Assembly: GCA_902727925.1 (NCBI GenBank)
Contig: CACVAW010000068.1
Span: forward strand, 1 to 57,891
From: an uncultured Campylobacterales bacterium
Lineage (GTDB): Bacteria > Campylobacterota > Campylobacteria > Campylobacterales > CACVAW01
Length of the DNA stretch: 57,891 bases
Direction of reading: 5' to 3'
Positions 26,235 to 34,090 of the stretch are shown here, piece after piece. The position numbers were made by a program, and so were the translations under genes. Within the stretch, counting starts at the first letter, position 1. Every line of letters begins with the position of its first letter. The notes under the pieces were generated by a model. The model was given only the letters and a program-made list of their open reading frames with translations. It was not told the DNA's origin and ran no database searches.

Positions 26235-27707
26235 ATGAAATTTATTCAGACTCGTGGGAGTGGAAATAAAAAAGATGTGAGTTTTTCACAAGCAATTCTT
26301 AGTCCAAGTGCAAGTTTTGGAGGGTTATATGTACCTGAAAAGTTACCCACTTTTGAAGATGGATTTTTTGAACAAAATTTAAGCTATAAAGAATTGGCAT
26401 TAAAGATACTTAAGAAGTTTGATGTTGATATAGATGATGAGATACTGGGATGTGTAATATCACTTTATGATAACTTTGATGATGCAAATGATCCTGTACC
26501 ATTAAAACAAATAAAAGATAATTTATTCATAAATGAGCTATACCATGGACCTACACGAGCATTTAAAGATATGGCTTTGTCTCCTTTTGGTTCACTTGTC
26601 TCAAAATTAGCAGTACAAAAAAATGAAAAATTCTTAGTATTAGCAGCTACAAGCGGTGATACTGGACCAGCTACTCTTAATTCATTTGCAAATAAAGAGA
26701 ATGTAAAAGTTGTTTGTATGTACCCAAAAGGCGGTACAAGTGATGTCCAAAAACTTCAAATGACAACCCAGGAAGGTGATAATCTAAAAGTAATTGGAGT
26801 TAATGGTAATTTTGATGATACTCAAAATGCACTTAAGCATTTAATAGCTTCAGATGAATTTCAAAATCTTTTAGATAAAAAGAATATTAAACTAAGTGCT
26901 GCAAACTCTGTGAATTTTGGAAGAATAATATTCCAAACAACATATCACGTAAATGCATACTTAAAGCTTGTAAAATCAAATCAAATAAAAGATGGCGAAA
27001 AGATATATATAATAATACCAAGTGGAAATTTTGGAAACGCGTTAGCTGCTTTTTATGCAAAAGAGATGGGCTTACCAGTTGAAAAAATACTTATTACATC
27101 AAATGAAAATAATATATTAACAGACTTGATAAAAACAGGTATATATGATCTTAATAACAAAAAGTTTGTTCAGACTAAAAGTCCAGCAATGGATATATTA
27201 AAGTCTTCAAATATAGAAAGAATACTTTATCATAAGTTTGGTGCTAAGAGAACAAAAGAGCTTATGACTGATCTTGAAACAAAAGGTGTTTATAAATTAA
27301 ATGACGAAGAGCTAAAAGCACTTCAAAATGATTTTGATGCATATTATAGTAATGATGATTTTGGTAAAAGTATAATTAAAAAGTATTTTGATTATGGATA
27401 TGTGCTCGACCCTCATACAGCAACTGCATTTAAAGCATATAAAGAGATAAAAGGTGTATCAAATAAAATAGTTATCTGTTCAACAGCAGAGTGGACTAAG
27501 TTCGCTCCTACAATGTTAAATGCTATAAAAGAAGATGATGAAATATACTCTGATGAAGATGCGATAAAAGAGATATTAGAGCTTTCACCTAATAGTGAAG
27601 TGCCGGTACAAGTTAAAGAACTATTTGGGAAAAAAGAACTTCATACAGAAGTAATAGACAAAGAAGAAATACAAAATAGTATTTTAGACTTTATTAAGGG
27701 TGATTAA
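26235..27707 (+). CDS. thrC: Threonine synthase
   Basis: This 490-residue PLP enzyme converts O-phosphohomoserine to threonine. The PLP lysine lies in HGPTRAFKDMALSPFG (about residue 111); AATSGDTGPATLNSF and IIPSGNFGNALAAFYAKEMG are the phosphate-binding loops. It starts KFIQTRGSGNKKDVSFSQAI, the typical N-terminus of this longer threonine synthase type. creD follows after 3 bp. The gene has a structured leader that may control it. Confidence 0.96.
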   Translation: MKFIQTRGSGNKKDVSFSQAILSPSASFGGLYVPEKLPTFEDGFFEQNLSYKELALKILKKFDVDIDDEILGCVISLYDNFDDANDPVPLKQIKDNLFINELYHGPTRAFKDMALSPFGSLVSKLAVQKNEKFLVLAATSGDTGPATLNSFANKENVKVVCMYPKGGTSDVQKLQMTTQEGDNLKVIGVNGNFDDTQNALKHLIASDEFQNLLDKKNIKLSAANSVNFGRIIFQTTYHVNAYLKLVKSNQIKDGEKIYIIIPSGNFGNALAAFYAKEMGLPVEKILITSNENNILTDLIKTGIYDLNNKKFVQTKSPAMDILKSSNIERILYHKFGAKRTKELMTDLETKGVYKLNDEELKALQNDFDAYYSNDDFGKSIIKKYFDYGYVLDPHTATAFKAYKEIKGVSNKIVICSTAEWTKFAPTMLNAIKEDDEIYSDEDAIKEILELSPNSEVPVQVKELFGKKELHTEVIDKEEIQNSILDFIKGD

Positions 27708-27710
27708 AAA

Positions 27711-29093
27711 ATGATAGAAAAGTTTAAAAATGGTGTATCTATAAGACTTATAGTAATTGCTGTTTTAACACTAATGCTACTCATCCCCTTGGGGTTTATA
27801 AAGTCTTTGGTAAAAGAGAGACAAAATTTGCAGAGACAAAGTGTAGCTGATATAACAAGTAAGTGGAGTTCAGATCAGCTTATAAAAGCTCTTATTCTAA
27901 CAATCCCATATAAAAAAACAGAGTATAAGTATACATCAGTTAAAGATTCAAGTGGAAACATTACCCAAAATAAAGAATTAGTAGAAGTTATGAGTTATGC
28001 TCATTTTCTACCAAATACACTTAATATAAAAGTTGATCTTAATACAAGTATTAGATATAGAAGTATATATGAAGCTAGTGTATATGAAAGTATTATTGAT
28101 ATAGATGGAGATTTTTTGTATGAGGATATACTTAGTTTAGGTATAGATGAAAATGACTTCTTTTTTGATAAGGCTTTTGTATCTTTAGGGGTAAAAGATA
28201 GTAGAGGAATAAAAGAAAGAGCTTATTTGAATTTTGATAATAAGATATATTCGCTTAATTCAGGTGTCAAATCAAGTAATATCTCGTCCATATATGAAAA
28301 CTCTTTTAGTACTAATATAAAACTAGCAAAAAATAAAAACTACAAATTTGATTTGAAATTACATTTAAACGGTTCGTCATCAATGTATTTTTTACCTTAT
28401 GGTAAGGTAACTAATGTGATACTAGAATCTTCTTGGAATAATCCAAGCTTTAATGGTGATTTTTTGCCAAATAGTAGAGTTATTAATGAAGATGGGTTTA
28501 AAGCAAATTATAAAGTAATAGATATAAATAGAGATTACCCTCAAAGTATTACAAATGATCAAATTAGGTTATGGCAGTTTAATAAAAATAATCAATATAG
28601 AGGCTATGATAGCAAGCCATATATAAGTTCATCTTTTGGAGTTGACTTTAAATTAGCAGTTGATCATTATACAAAAGCAGATAGAAGTATAAAGTATGCA
28701 ATTTTGTTTGTGGTACTTACATTTTTGATATTCTTCTTAACTGAAATATTAAACAAAAGAAGAATTCATCCATTTCAATACATATTGTCAGGGCTCTCAT
28801 TAATCTTATTTTTTGTACTACTAATATCTTTTAGTGAACATATTGGATTTAATAATGCTTATATCATTGCAGCACTCGCAACTATATTTGCGCTTGGTTC
28901 GTATGTTAGATCAGTATTAGGAAGTAAGAAGTTAACTATGTACTTTATTGGTGTGCTTGCATTTATGTATGTGTTTATATTTATACTATTGCAATTACAA
29001 AGCTATTCATTGTTAATTGGTTCTGTGATGCTTTTTATAGTTCTTAGTGTAGTTATGTATATATCAAGAAAGATTGATTGGTATAAGGAGTAA
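27711..29093 (+). CDS. creD: CreD-like inner membrane protein
   Basis: This 460-residue protein has one N-terminal transmembrane helix (SIRLIVIAVLTLMLLIPLGF) followed by a large periplasmic domain up to about residue 315, then five or six closely packed helices ending in a short cytoplasmic tail. This layout, with SFGVDFKLAVDHYTKADRS before the helices and FFLTEILNKRRIHPFQY, is that of CreD, an envelope protein induced by the CreBC system in enterobacteria. No creBC lies here. One acidic sequon (DLNTS) faces the periplasm. The stop is inside a hairpin repeat. Confidence 0.85.
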   Translation: MIEKFKNGVSIRLIVIAVLTLMLLIPLGFIKSLVKERQNLQRQSVADITSKWSSDQLIKALILTIPYKKTEYKYTSVKDSSGNITQNKELVEVMSYAHFLPNTLNIKVDLNTSIRYRSIYEASVYESIIDIDGDFLYEDILSLGIDENDFFFDKAFVSLGVKDSRGIKERAYLNFDNKIYSLNSGVKSSNISSIYENSFSTNIKLAKNKNYKFDLKLHLNGSSSMYFLPYGKVTNVILESSWNNPSFNGDFLPNSRVINEDGFKANYKVIDINRDYPQSITNDQIRLWQFNKNNQYRGYDSKPYISSSFGVDFKLAVDHYTKADRSIKYAILFVVLTFLIFFLTEILNKRRIHPFQYILSGLSLILFFVLLISFSEHIGFNNAYIIAALATIFALGSYVRSVLGSKKLTMYFIGVLAFMYVFIFILLQLQSYSLLIGSVMLFIVLSVVMYISRKIDWYKE

Positions 29094-29136
29094 AGTCTCT
29101 CTTGCTGGGAGCAAGAGGAAGCTTTACGAGTCTAAG
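29087..29136 (+). repeat. Covarying hairpin repeat, copy C
   Basis: GGAGTAAAG, TCTC, perfect stem TCTTGC / GCAAGA with loop TGGGA, GGAAG, CTTTAC, GAGTCTAAG. The outer arms GTAAAG and CTTTAC pair fully. The copy begins within the last codons of creD. It could end the thrC-creD transcript, although a U-run is missing. Confidence 0.75.
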
Positions 29137-29182
29137 GTTAATAAATTAGTTTAGGTTAAATTAAGAAGTAAAAATTCTTGTC

Positions 29183-29282
29183 TATAAAAAGGTACTAGTA
29201 CCGTGGGCAGTCCGCCGAGGACAGCTTTGAAGAATTCATTTCTTCAAAGTGTATAAAATAAAAATAAACACAAAGGAAAAAT
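29183..29282 (+). promoter_or_regulatory. Promoter and structured leader of fabG
   Basis: TATAAA (29183-29188) is a possible -10 box. The leader holds hairpin 1 (GGTAC-TA-GTACC, 29191-29202), hairpin 2 (GTCC-GCCGA-GGAC, 29210-29222) and hairpin 3 (a perfect 10-bp stem from CTTTGAAGAA, 29225-29249), then TGTATAAAATA and AAAGGA before the ATG. The order and hairpin 2 match the thrC leader: GTCT/AGAC there is GTCC/GGAC here, so the closing pair covaries. Confidence 0.6.
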
Positions 29283-30026
29283 ATGACATTTACAGGTAGT
29301 AATGTATTAATAACAGGAGCAAGTAGAGGTATAGGTGCTAGTATCGCAAAGAGCCTGGCAAAAAGAGGTCTTAAAGTATGGATAAACTATAGATCAAAGC
29401 CTGAAATCGCAGACGCACTTAAAGATGAAATTATAGCGGACGGCGGAAGAGCAGCTGTTGTAAGTTTTGATGTTACTGATGAAGCTGGATTTATAGCTGG
29501 GATCAAAGCTATAGTACAAAGTGATGGTGAGCTTAGTTATATAGTAAACAATGCAGGTATTACAAAAGACAAATTAGTACTTCGTATGAAGACCCAAGAG
29601 TTCATGGACGTAATAAACGCAAATCTTACTTCAACATTTATAGGATGTAGAGAAGGTCTTAAAGTGATGAGTAAAAAGAGATTTGGTTCAGTTGTAAATA
29701 TATCTTCTATTGTAGGCGAAACAGGAAATGCTGGTCAAGTAAATTATAGTGCAAGTAAAGGTGGAGTAAACGCGATGACAAAATCATTTGCACAAGAAGC
29801 TGCTTCAAGATCAGTAAGATTTAACTCAATTACTCCTGGCTTTATAGCAACAGAGATGACAGATGAACTTAGTGATGAGGTAAAAGAGTCTTATACTTCA
29901 AAAATACCACTTAAGAGATTTGGAAGTACAGATGATATTGCTAATGCAGTTGCTTTTTTGCTTAGTGATGAATCTAGTTATATTACGGGTGAAGTTCTAA
30001 GAGTAAATGGTGGAATGTTGATGTAA
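29283..30026 (+). CDS. fabG: 3-oxoacyl-ACP reductase
   Basis: This 247-residue short-chain dehydrogenase reduces 3-oxoacyl-ACP with NADPH in fatty acid elongation. NADP loop GASRGIGASIA, then NNAGITKD, catalytic Ser in VNISSIVG, Tyr and Lys in YSASKGG (about 157-161), and SITPGFIATEMTDEL are present. A 50-bp piece of its 3' part is repeated, in decayed form, at 30834-30885, after the methyltransferase pseudogene. The gene has a structured leader and no close partner. Confidence 0.95.
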   Translation: MTFTGSNVLITGASRGIGASIAKSLAKRGLKVWINYRSKPEIADALKDEIIADGGRAAVVSFDVTDEAGFIAGIKAIVQSDGELSYIVNNAGITKDKLVLRMKTQEFMDVINANLTSTFIGCREGLKVMSKKRFGSVVNISSIVGETGNAGQVNYSASKGGVNAMTKSFAQEAASRSVRFNSITPGFIATEMTDELSDEVKESYTSKIPLKRFGSTDDIANAVAFLLSDESSYITGEVLRVNGGMLM

Positions 30027-30148
30027 TAAGCTAATTAGTGATATTTTAGATTTGCTAAAATATCGCTATGGAACACTTTAATGTAGCAAAAACTTGTTTT
30101 TACAATGAAGAGTAATAGATTAAAGAACACTTATATTTAGGGTGATAA

Positions 30149-30823
30149 ATGAAAAAAACTAGTTTAAAATTTAAGTACTCAAATGAGTTTAAACCTTATT
30201 ACTTTTCTGATAGAGAAAATATGATTAGAATTGCAATGGAGTATGTAAAATCTTCAAAACTTGTTGGAGATTATTGAGAGTTTGGAGTTCATACAGGTAG
30301 TACTTTTCAGGCTGCTTATCATTTTGCACAAAGAGAAAATCAGTTGGATATGAAATTTTATGCTTTTGATTCATTTGAGGGGATGCCTAAATCAAAAGGT
30401 ATAGATAGTGTAGATAATATTTATCAGTTTGTTGAAGGTCAATATGCTTGCACAGAAGAACATTTTAAAGATTCAATTGAAAAAAATGATGTAAATTTAA
30501 ATAAAGTTGAATTAGTTCCTGGTTGGTTTGAAGATACATTAACTGAAAAAACAAAAGATAAGCTAAAAATAAAAAAAGCATCTGTAATTTGGGTAGATTG
30601 TGATTTATATGCATCAACTGTACCAGTCTTGGAGTTTATAACTCAATATCTTCAAAATGGTACTATTATCTGTTTTGATGATTGGTTTTCATTTTTAGGT
30701 AATCCAAATAGAGGAGAACAAAAAGCATTTTACGAATGGATTAAAAAATATTCACATATAAAATGTATCGATTATCATACTTTTGGTAAATGGGGTAAAT
30801 CATTTATTGTTAGTTTGAGTTAA
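30149..30823 (+). pseudogene. TylF-type O-methyltransferase with in-frame TGA
   Basis: Read through, the frame from ATG 30149 gives about 224 residues of a class I methyltransferase of the TylF/MycF family: EFGVHTGSTFQAAYHF, FYAFDSFEGMPKSKGID, VELVPGWFEDTL, WVDCDLYAST and ICFDDWFSF. Codon 43 is TGA (30275-30277), in GDY-stop-EFGV, just before the SAM-binding loop. Family members have a coding residue there, often Leu. Reinitiation at ATG 30344 would lose the SAM loop. The rest of the frame is intact, so the change is recent, an error, or recoded. No SECIS-like reason to expect selenocysteine was seen. Confidence 0.8.
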
Positions 30824-30833
30824 TGAAAAAAGA

Positions 30834-30885
30834 AATATTATTTAAGAGATTTGGAAGTACATATGATATTACTAATGGCTGCTTG
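30834..30885 (+). repeat. Decayed fragment duplicated from fabG
   Basis: TTTAAGAGATTTGGAAGTAC and ATATGATATTACTAATG here match 29904-29955 within fabG (codons for the LKRFGSTDDIANAV region) with only a few changes, after which similarity fades. It lies just after the methyltransferase pseudogene. The pattern suggests that the methyltransferase arrived by an event that duplicated or recombined within the fabG 3' end. Confidence 0.75.
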
Positions 30886-30964
30886 TGCTTGGAATCTTAA
30901 GAAGTGGTTAAATCTCTTCTTGTGCCATTTTTCTTATGCTTTATGCTTTGTTTTTAGAGTGAAA

Positions 30965-30989
30965 CTATTGTTAATTTAACAATAGTTGT
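30965..30989. terminator. Perfect 25-bp palindrome
   Basis: AACTATTGTTAA and TTAACAATAGTT are exact complements separated by one T. It lies between the methyltransferase pseudogene and the second MITE. The one-base centre is poor for an RNA hairpin, so it could be a dyad protein site as well as a terminator. No U-run follows. Confidence 0.4.
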
Positions 30990-30999
30990 GAGAATGGAG

Positions 31000-31021
31000 T
31001 TTTTCAGGTTTGACTATTTAT
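31000..31021. repeat. 22-bp repeat, inverted copy of 473-494
   Basis: AGTTTTTCAGG followed by TTTGACTATTT is the exact reverse complement of 473-494. It ends 17 bp before the MITE copy 2. Both copies lie near IS630-type elements, so they could have been carried by the same mobile sequence. Confidence 0.7.
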
Positions 31022-31038
31022 TAGCTTTAAACAATTTA

Positions 31039-31137
31039 TTACTCCACTATTAAAATATAGAAAATAATTTTTTCTATGATACCCTAAAAATAGTACTCTT
31101 ATGCCATTTAAATTGCTATATTTAATTGGTGCGGTAA
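31039..31137. mobile_element. 99-bp MITE, copy 2 (inverted)
   Basis: The reverse complement of this segment equals 1973-2071 except at one position near one end. It is flanked by TA on both sides (31037-31038, 31138-31139). It sits 66 bp before the pyk start codon, so it probably supplies or interrupts part of the pyk promoter region. Near identity of two copies 29 kb apart indicates recent movement. Confidence 0.92.
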
Positions 31138-31203
31138 TAAATTACACAGCTTTAGGTTACTTTAAGTAAAATGTCATTAATTTATTATAACAAGGATAAA
31201 TGT

Positions 31204-32634
31204 TTGAGAAAAACAAAAATATTAGTAACAGTAGGACCATCTACAGATAACAAAGAAAAAATGAGAGAATTAATAAGAACAGGTGTTAATGCCTTTAGAC
31301 TGAATTTCTCACATGGTGATCATAAGACTCATAAAAGAAGTACAAAACTTATAAGAGAAGTAGCAGATGAAGAGGGTGTTGTTATATCTATACTTCAAGA
31401 TATATCAGGACCAAAAGTAAGAATAGGTGAGGTTGATGGCGAGCTTCAACTTAAGATTGGGGATATTTTAAAGCTTTCAAAACAAGAAAACCCAAATGAT
31501 CCAAATCACTTGACTCTGTCATATCCAAGTATTATTGATAGAGTAGAGTTAGGCGAAGAGATATACTTTGCTGATGGAACTGTACGAACAAAAGTGATAG
31601 AAAAACAAAATGATACTTTAGTATTAGAACTTCTTGTTAACGGAGTATTAAGCTCAAGAAAAGGTGTGAATTTTCCTAATACTCATATAGGTATACCTGC
31701 AATCACTCCAAAAGATGAAAAAGATTTAGCCTTTGGTGCCGAGCTGGGTGTTGATGTCGTAGCTCTTTCTTTTGTACATAATAAAGAAGATATACAGAAC
31801 GCAAAAAAGATATTAAATGAGAATAATTCAAAACCTCTTATAGTTGCAAAGATTGAGACTATAAGCGCAGTTGATAATCTTGATGAAATTATCAATGAGT
31901 GTGGTGGGGTGATGGTCGCTCGTGGTGACCTTGGAGCTGAACTTGGTACACATAAAGTTCCAGCTATCCAAAAAAAAATAATAGCTATTGCAAATACAAC
32001 ACAAAAAACTGCTATTGTAGCTACTCAGATGCTTTCATCCATGGTTCAAGCACCTTTCCCAACACGTGCAGAAGCTAGTGATATAGCAAATGCAGTATAT
32101 GATGGGACTGATGTGGTTATGCTTTCTGATGAAACTACAATAGGTAAGTATCCAATTCAAGCAGTGCAAACTCTTGTAGATACAATAGAAGAGACTGAGA
32201 AAGATTATGACTATTATAAGTGCTATGAACCAACAGCTAATGATATATTTGCAAACTCTGCTGTTAATTTGTCTCATTACCTTGAAGATACAGCTATTGT
32301 AACATTTACAAGTAGTGGAACAACAGCAAAAAGTGTATCAAAGTATAGACCAAGTGTACCAATATATGCAGTAACACATTCTGATGATGTATTAAGACAA
32401 GTTAATATGTTTTGGGGTGTAAAGCCCCTTTTTACACTTAGAAAATCTGATAATAGTGCAATTTTGTTAAATGAATTTATTGCTAAGATGAGAAAAAAGA
32501 ATTTACTTAGCGAAAGTGATAGTTTTATTATCACTAAAGGTACATATATAGGTAAAAGAGGAACTACTAATTCAATTAGAGTACTTGATTATCAAGGTAT
32601 ACAAATGATAGAAGAAGAAAATAAGAACGTATAA
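31204..32634 (+). CDS. pyk: Pyruvate kinase
   Basis: This 476-residue enzyme makes pyruvate and ATP from phosphoenolpyruvate. RKTKILVTVGPSTDN at the start, AFRLNFSHG, DISGPKVRIG, then IVAKIET, MVARGDLGAELG and ATQMLSSM cover the substrate and metal sites. TTG 31204, 7 bases after AAGGA, fits the usual N-terminus; the upstream ATG 31171 would add 11 atypical residues. MITE copy 2 lies just upstream. Confidence 0.94.
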   Translation: MRKTKILVTVGPSTDNKEKMRELIRTGVNAFRLNFSHGDHKTHKRSTKLIREVADEEGVVISILQDISGPKVRIGEVDGELQLKIGDILKLSKQENPNDPNHLTLSYPSIIDRVELGEEIYFADGTVRTKVIEKQNDTLVLELLVNGVLSSRKGVNFPNTHIGIPAITPKDEKDLAFGAELGVDVVALSFVHNKEDIQNAKKILNENNSKPLIVAKIETISAVDNLDEIINECGGVMVARGDLGAELGTHKVPAIQKKIIAIANTTQKTAIVATQMLSSMVQAPFPTRAEASDIANAVYDGTDVVMLSDETTIGKYPIQAVQTLVDTIEETEKDYDYYKCYEPTANDIFANSAVNLSHYLEDTAIVTFTSSGTTAKSVSKYRPSVPIYAVTHSDDVLRQVNMFWGVKPLFTLRKSDNSAILLNEFIAKMRKKNLLSESDSFIITKGTYIGKRGTTNSIRVLDYQGIQMIEEENKNV

Positions 32635-32714
32635 GCTTAAATATAACTTAAGTTAAGGTTTAGTTAAGCTTATATAGATAGACTTCTGACAATATTTTCA
32701 AATAGAGGGTTTTA

Positions 32715-33146
32715 ATGAAAACTACTAAGATGTTAAATAACCAAAATGTACAAAGAGACTGGGTAATAGTTGATGCTAAAGGCAAAACTTTTGGTAGACT
32801 TGTGACTGAAATTGCAACACTACTAAGAGGTAAGCATAAGCCATCATTTACACCTCATATTGATTGTGGAGACTATGTAGTAGTAGTTAACGCATCATCA
32901 GTGAAATTTACTGGTAATAAAGTAGATACAAAAAATTATTATAGACATACAGGGTATTTTGGGGGAATTAAAAGTGATAAGTTATCTGACTTGTTAGAAA
33001 AAAATCCATCAAAACTATTTATGTTGGCAACTAGAGGTATGCTTCCAAAGTCAAACTTAGGTAAAGCAATGATCAAAAAGTTAAAAGTATATGCAGGTGA
33101 AGAGCATCCTCATACAGCACAAGTAAATGCAAAAGGTGGAAATTAA
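32715..33146 (+). CDS. rplM: Ribosomal protein L13 (uL13)
   Basis: This 143-residue large-subunit protein has [40 protein letters not shown] and [18 protein letters not shown], all diagnostic. It is the first gene of the rplM-rpsI pair (2-bp gap). The 80-bp leader has AAGCTTAA-type inverted repeats around 32632-32673, which could be an autoregulatory site; this is only a suggestion. Confidence 0.98.
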   Translation: MKTTKMLNNQNVQRDWVIVDAKGKTFGRLVTEIATLLRGKHKPSFTPHIDCGDYVVVVNASSVKFTGNKVDTKNYYRHTGYFGGIKSDKLSDLLEKNPSKLFMLATRGMLPKSNLGKAMIKKLKVYAGEEHPHTAQVNAKGGN

Positions 33147-33148
33147 TA

Positions 33149-33538
33149 ATGGCAAAAGTATACGCAACCGGACGAAGAAAAACGGCTATTGCAAAAGTAT
33201 GGCTTGAAAGTGGAAATGGAAGTATTTCTATTAATGGACTTAATCTTGATGATTGGTTAAGAGGTCATCCAGCAATTAAGAAAAACGTTTTATTACCATT
33301 ATTTGTTACAAAACAACATAAAGAAGTAAATATCACAGCATCTACTTTAGGTGGTGGATACTCTGCTCAAGCAGACGCACTTAGACATGCTATTTCAAGA
33401 GCTTTAGTTACTTACGATGAAGAGTTTAAAACATCTTTAAAACAAAAAGGGTTTTTAACTAGAGATTCAAGAAAAGTAGAGAGAAAGAAATACGGTAGAA
33501 GAAAAGCAAGAAGAAGTCCACAGTTCAGTAAAAGATAA
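33149..33538 (+). CDS. rpsI: Ribosomal protein S9 (uS9)
   Basis: This 129-residue small-subunit protein starts [18 protein letters not shown] and ends [14 protein letters not shown]; the C-terminal SKR tail reaches the tRNA P site in the ribosome. [19 protein letters not shown] is the core signature. It is coupled to rplM. Two hairpins follow (33552-33615). Confidence 0.98.
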   Translation: MAKVYATGRRKTAIAKVWLESGNGSISINGLNLDDWLRGHPAIKKNVLLPLFVTKQHKEVNITASTLGGGYSAQADALRHAISRALVTYDEEFKTSLKQKGFLTRDSRKVERKKYGRRKARRSPQFSKR

Positions 33539-33551
33539 TATAAGTCGGAAG

Positions 33552-33615
33552 CTGAAGAAATACAATTTTTCTTCAGTTCTCAACTATTTGGTGTCAGTTT
33601 TGACCCCTTTTTTTA
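33552..33615 (+). terminator. Hairpins after rpsI, the second a likely terminator
   Basis: CTGAAGAAA (33552-33560) pairs with TTTCTTCAG (33568-33576). A second hairpin, GTCA-GTTT-TGAC within GGTGTCAGTTTTGACCCC, is followed by seven T. The second has the form of a rho-independent terminator, ending the rplM-rpsI unit just before the next gene's ribosome-binding site. Confidence 0.6.
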
Positions 33616-33624
33616 GGAAATTCA

Positions 33625-34071
33625 ATGAGTCAAGAAATACTTATCCCATTAGTTATAGCAGTTATAGCTGGAGTTTTCTTGTATAAGAATGTAAATGTAG
33701 CAGTATACAAAGCTCATATTGAAGATTATGATGAGTTTGAGTTTTTCAAACAATACTCTATGATTGTTGAAACTTATGTAGAAGAAATTATTCAAGACTT
33801 ACAAAGTGAAAATCCACGAAAATATATCTTAAATCACTCTTCAGATAGTAGTTATCTAATTGAATTTTTAAAAGAAAATAAACGAACACTTAATTTCTTT
33901 CAAACAGAACTATCTAAAAGCAAAAGCATAGAAGAGATTCAAGCAAATCTTTTTGATATGCTTTCAAAAATAGATGATGAACTAAACAATAGATTTCAAA
34001 ATGGTAAAACCCTAGCATCCCAGCTAAAAGAAACTTTACAAAATGAGTATCAAAAGCTAAAGAATCCTTAA
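33625..34071 (+). CDS. Small membrane-anchored helical protein, unrecognised
   Basis: This 148-residue protein has one N-terminal membrane helix (ILIPLVIAVIAGVFLYKNV) and then a charged, entirely helical body. No family is recognised. The N-terminus lacks a cleavage site, so it is probably anchored with the body in the cytoplasm. ATG 33625 has AGGAAA 6 bases upstream. It ends 19 bp before xseA on the same strand and may share a transcript with it. Confidence 0.7.
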   Translation: MSQEILIPLVIAVIAGVFLYKNVNVAVYKAHIEDYDEFEFFKQYSMIVETYVEEIIQDLQSENPRKYILNHSSDSSYLIEFLKENKRTLNFFQTELSKSKSIEEIQANLFDMLSKIDDELNNRFQNGKTLASQLKETLQNEYQKLKNP

Positions 34072-34090
34072 ACAAGCAGAGGTCTCATTT

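Noticed and set aside
30275-30277. TGA in the methyltransferase as selenocysteine or as sense codon
   Set aside because: TGA is used as a normal stop by several intact genes here, for example the pilin-like gene ending at 15510 and addB. The family has no selenoprotein members that I know, and the residue is not catalytic.
378-31021. Genomic island bounded by tRNA-Val and a repeat at 31 kb
   Set aside because: The repeats are inverted, do not include the tRNA 3' end, no integrase is present, and the interval is filled with core genes such as lysC, purC, sucCD and recG.
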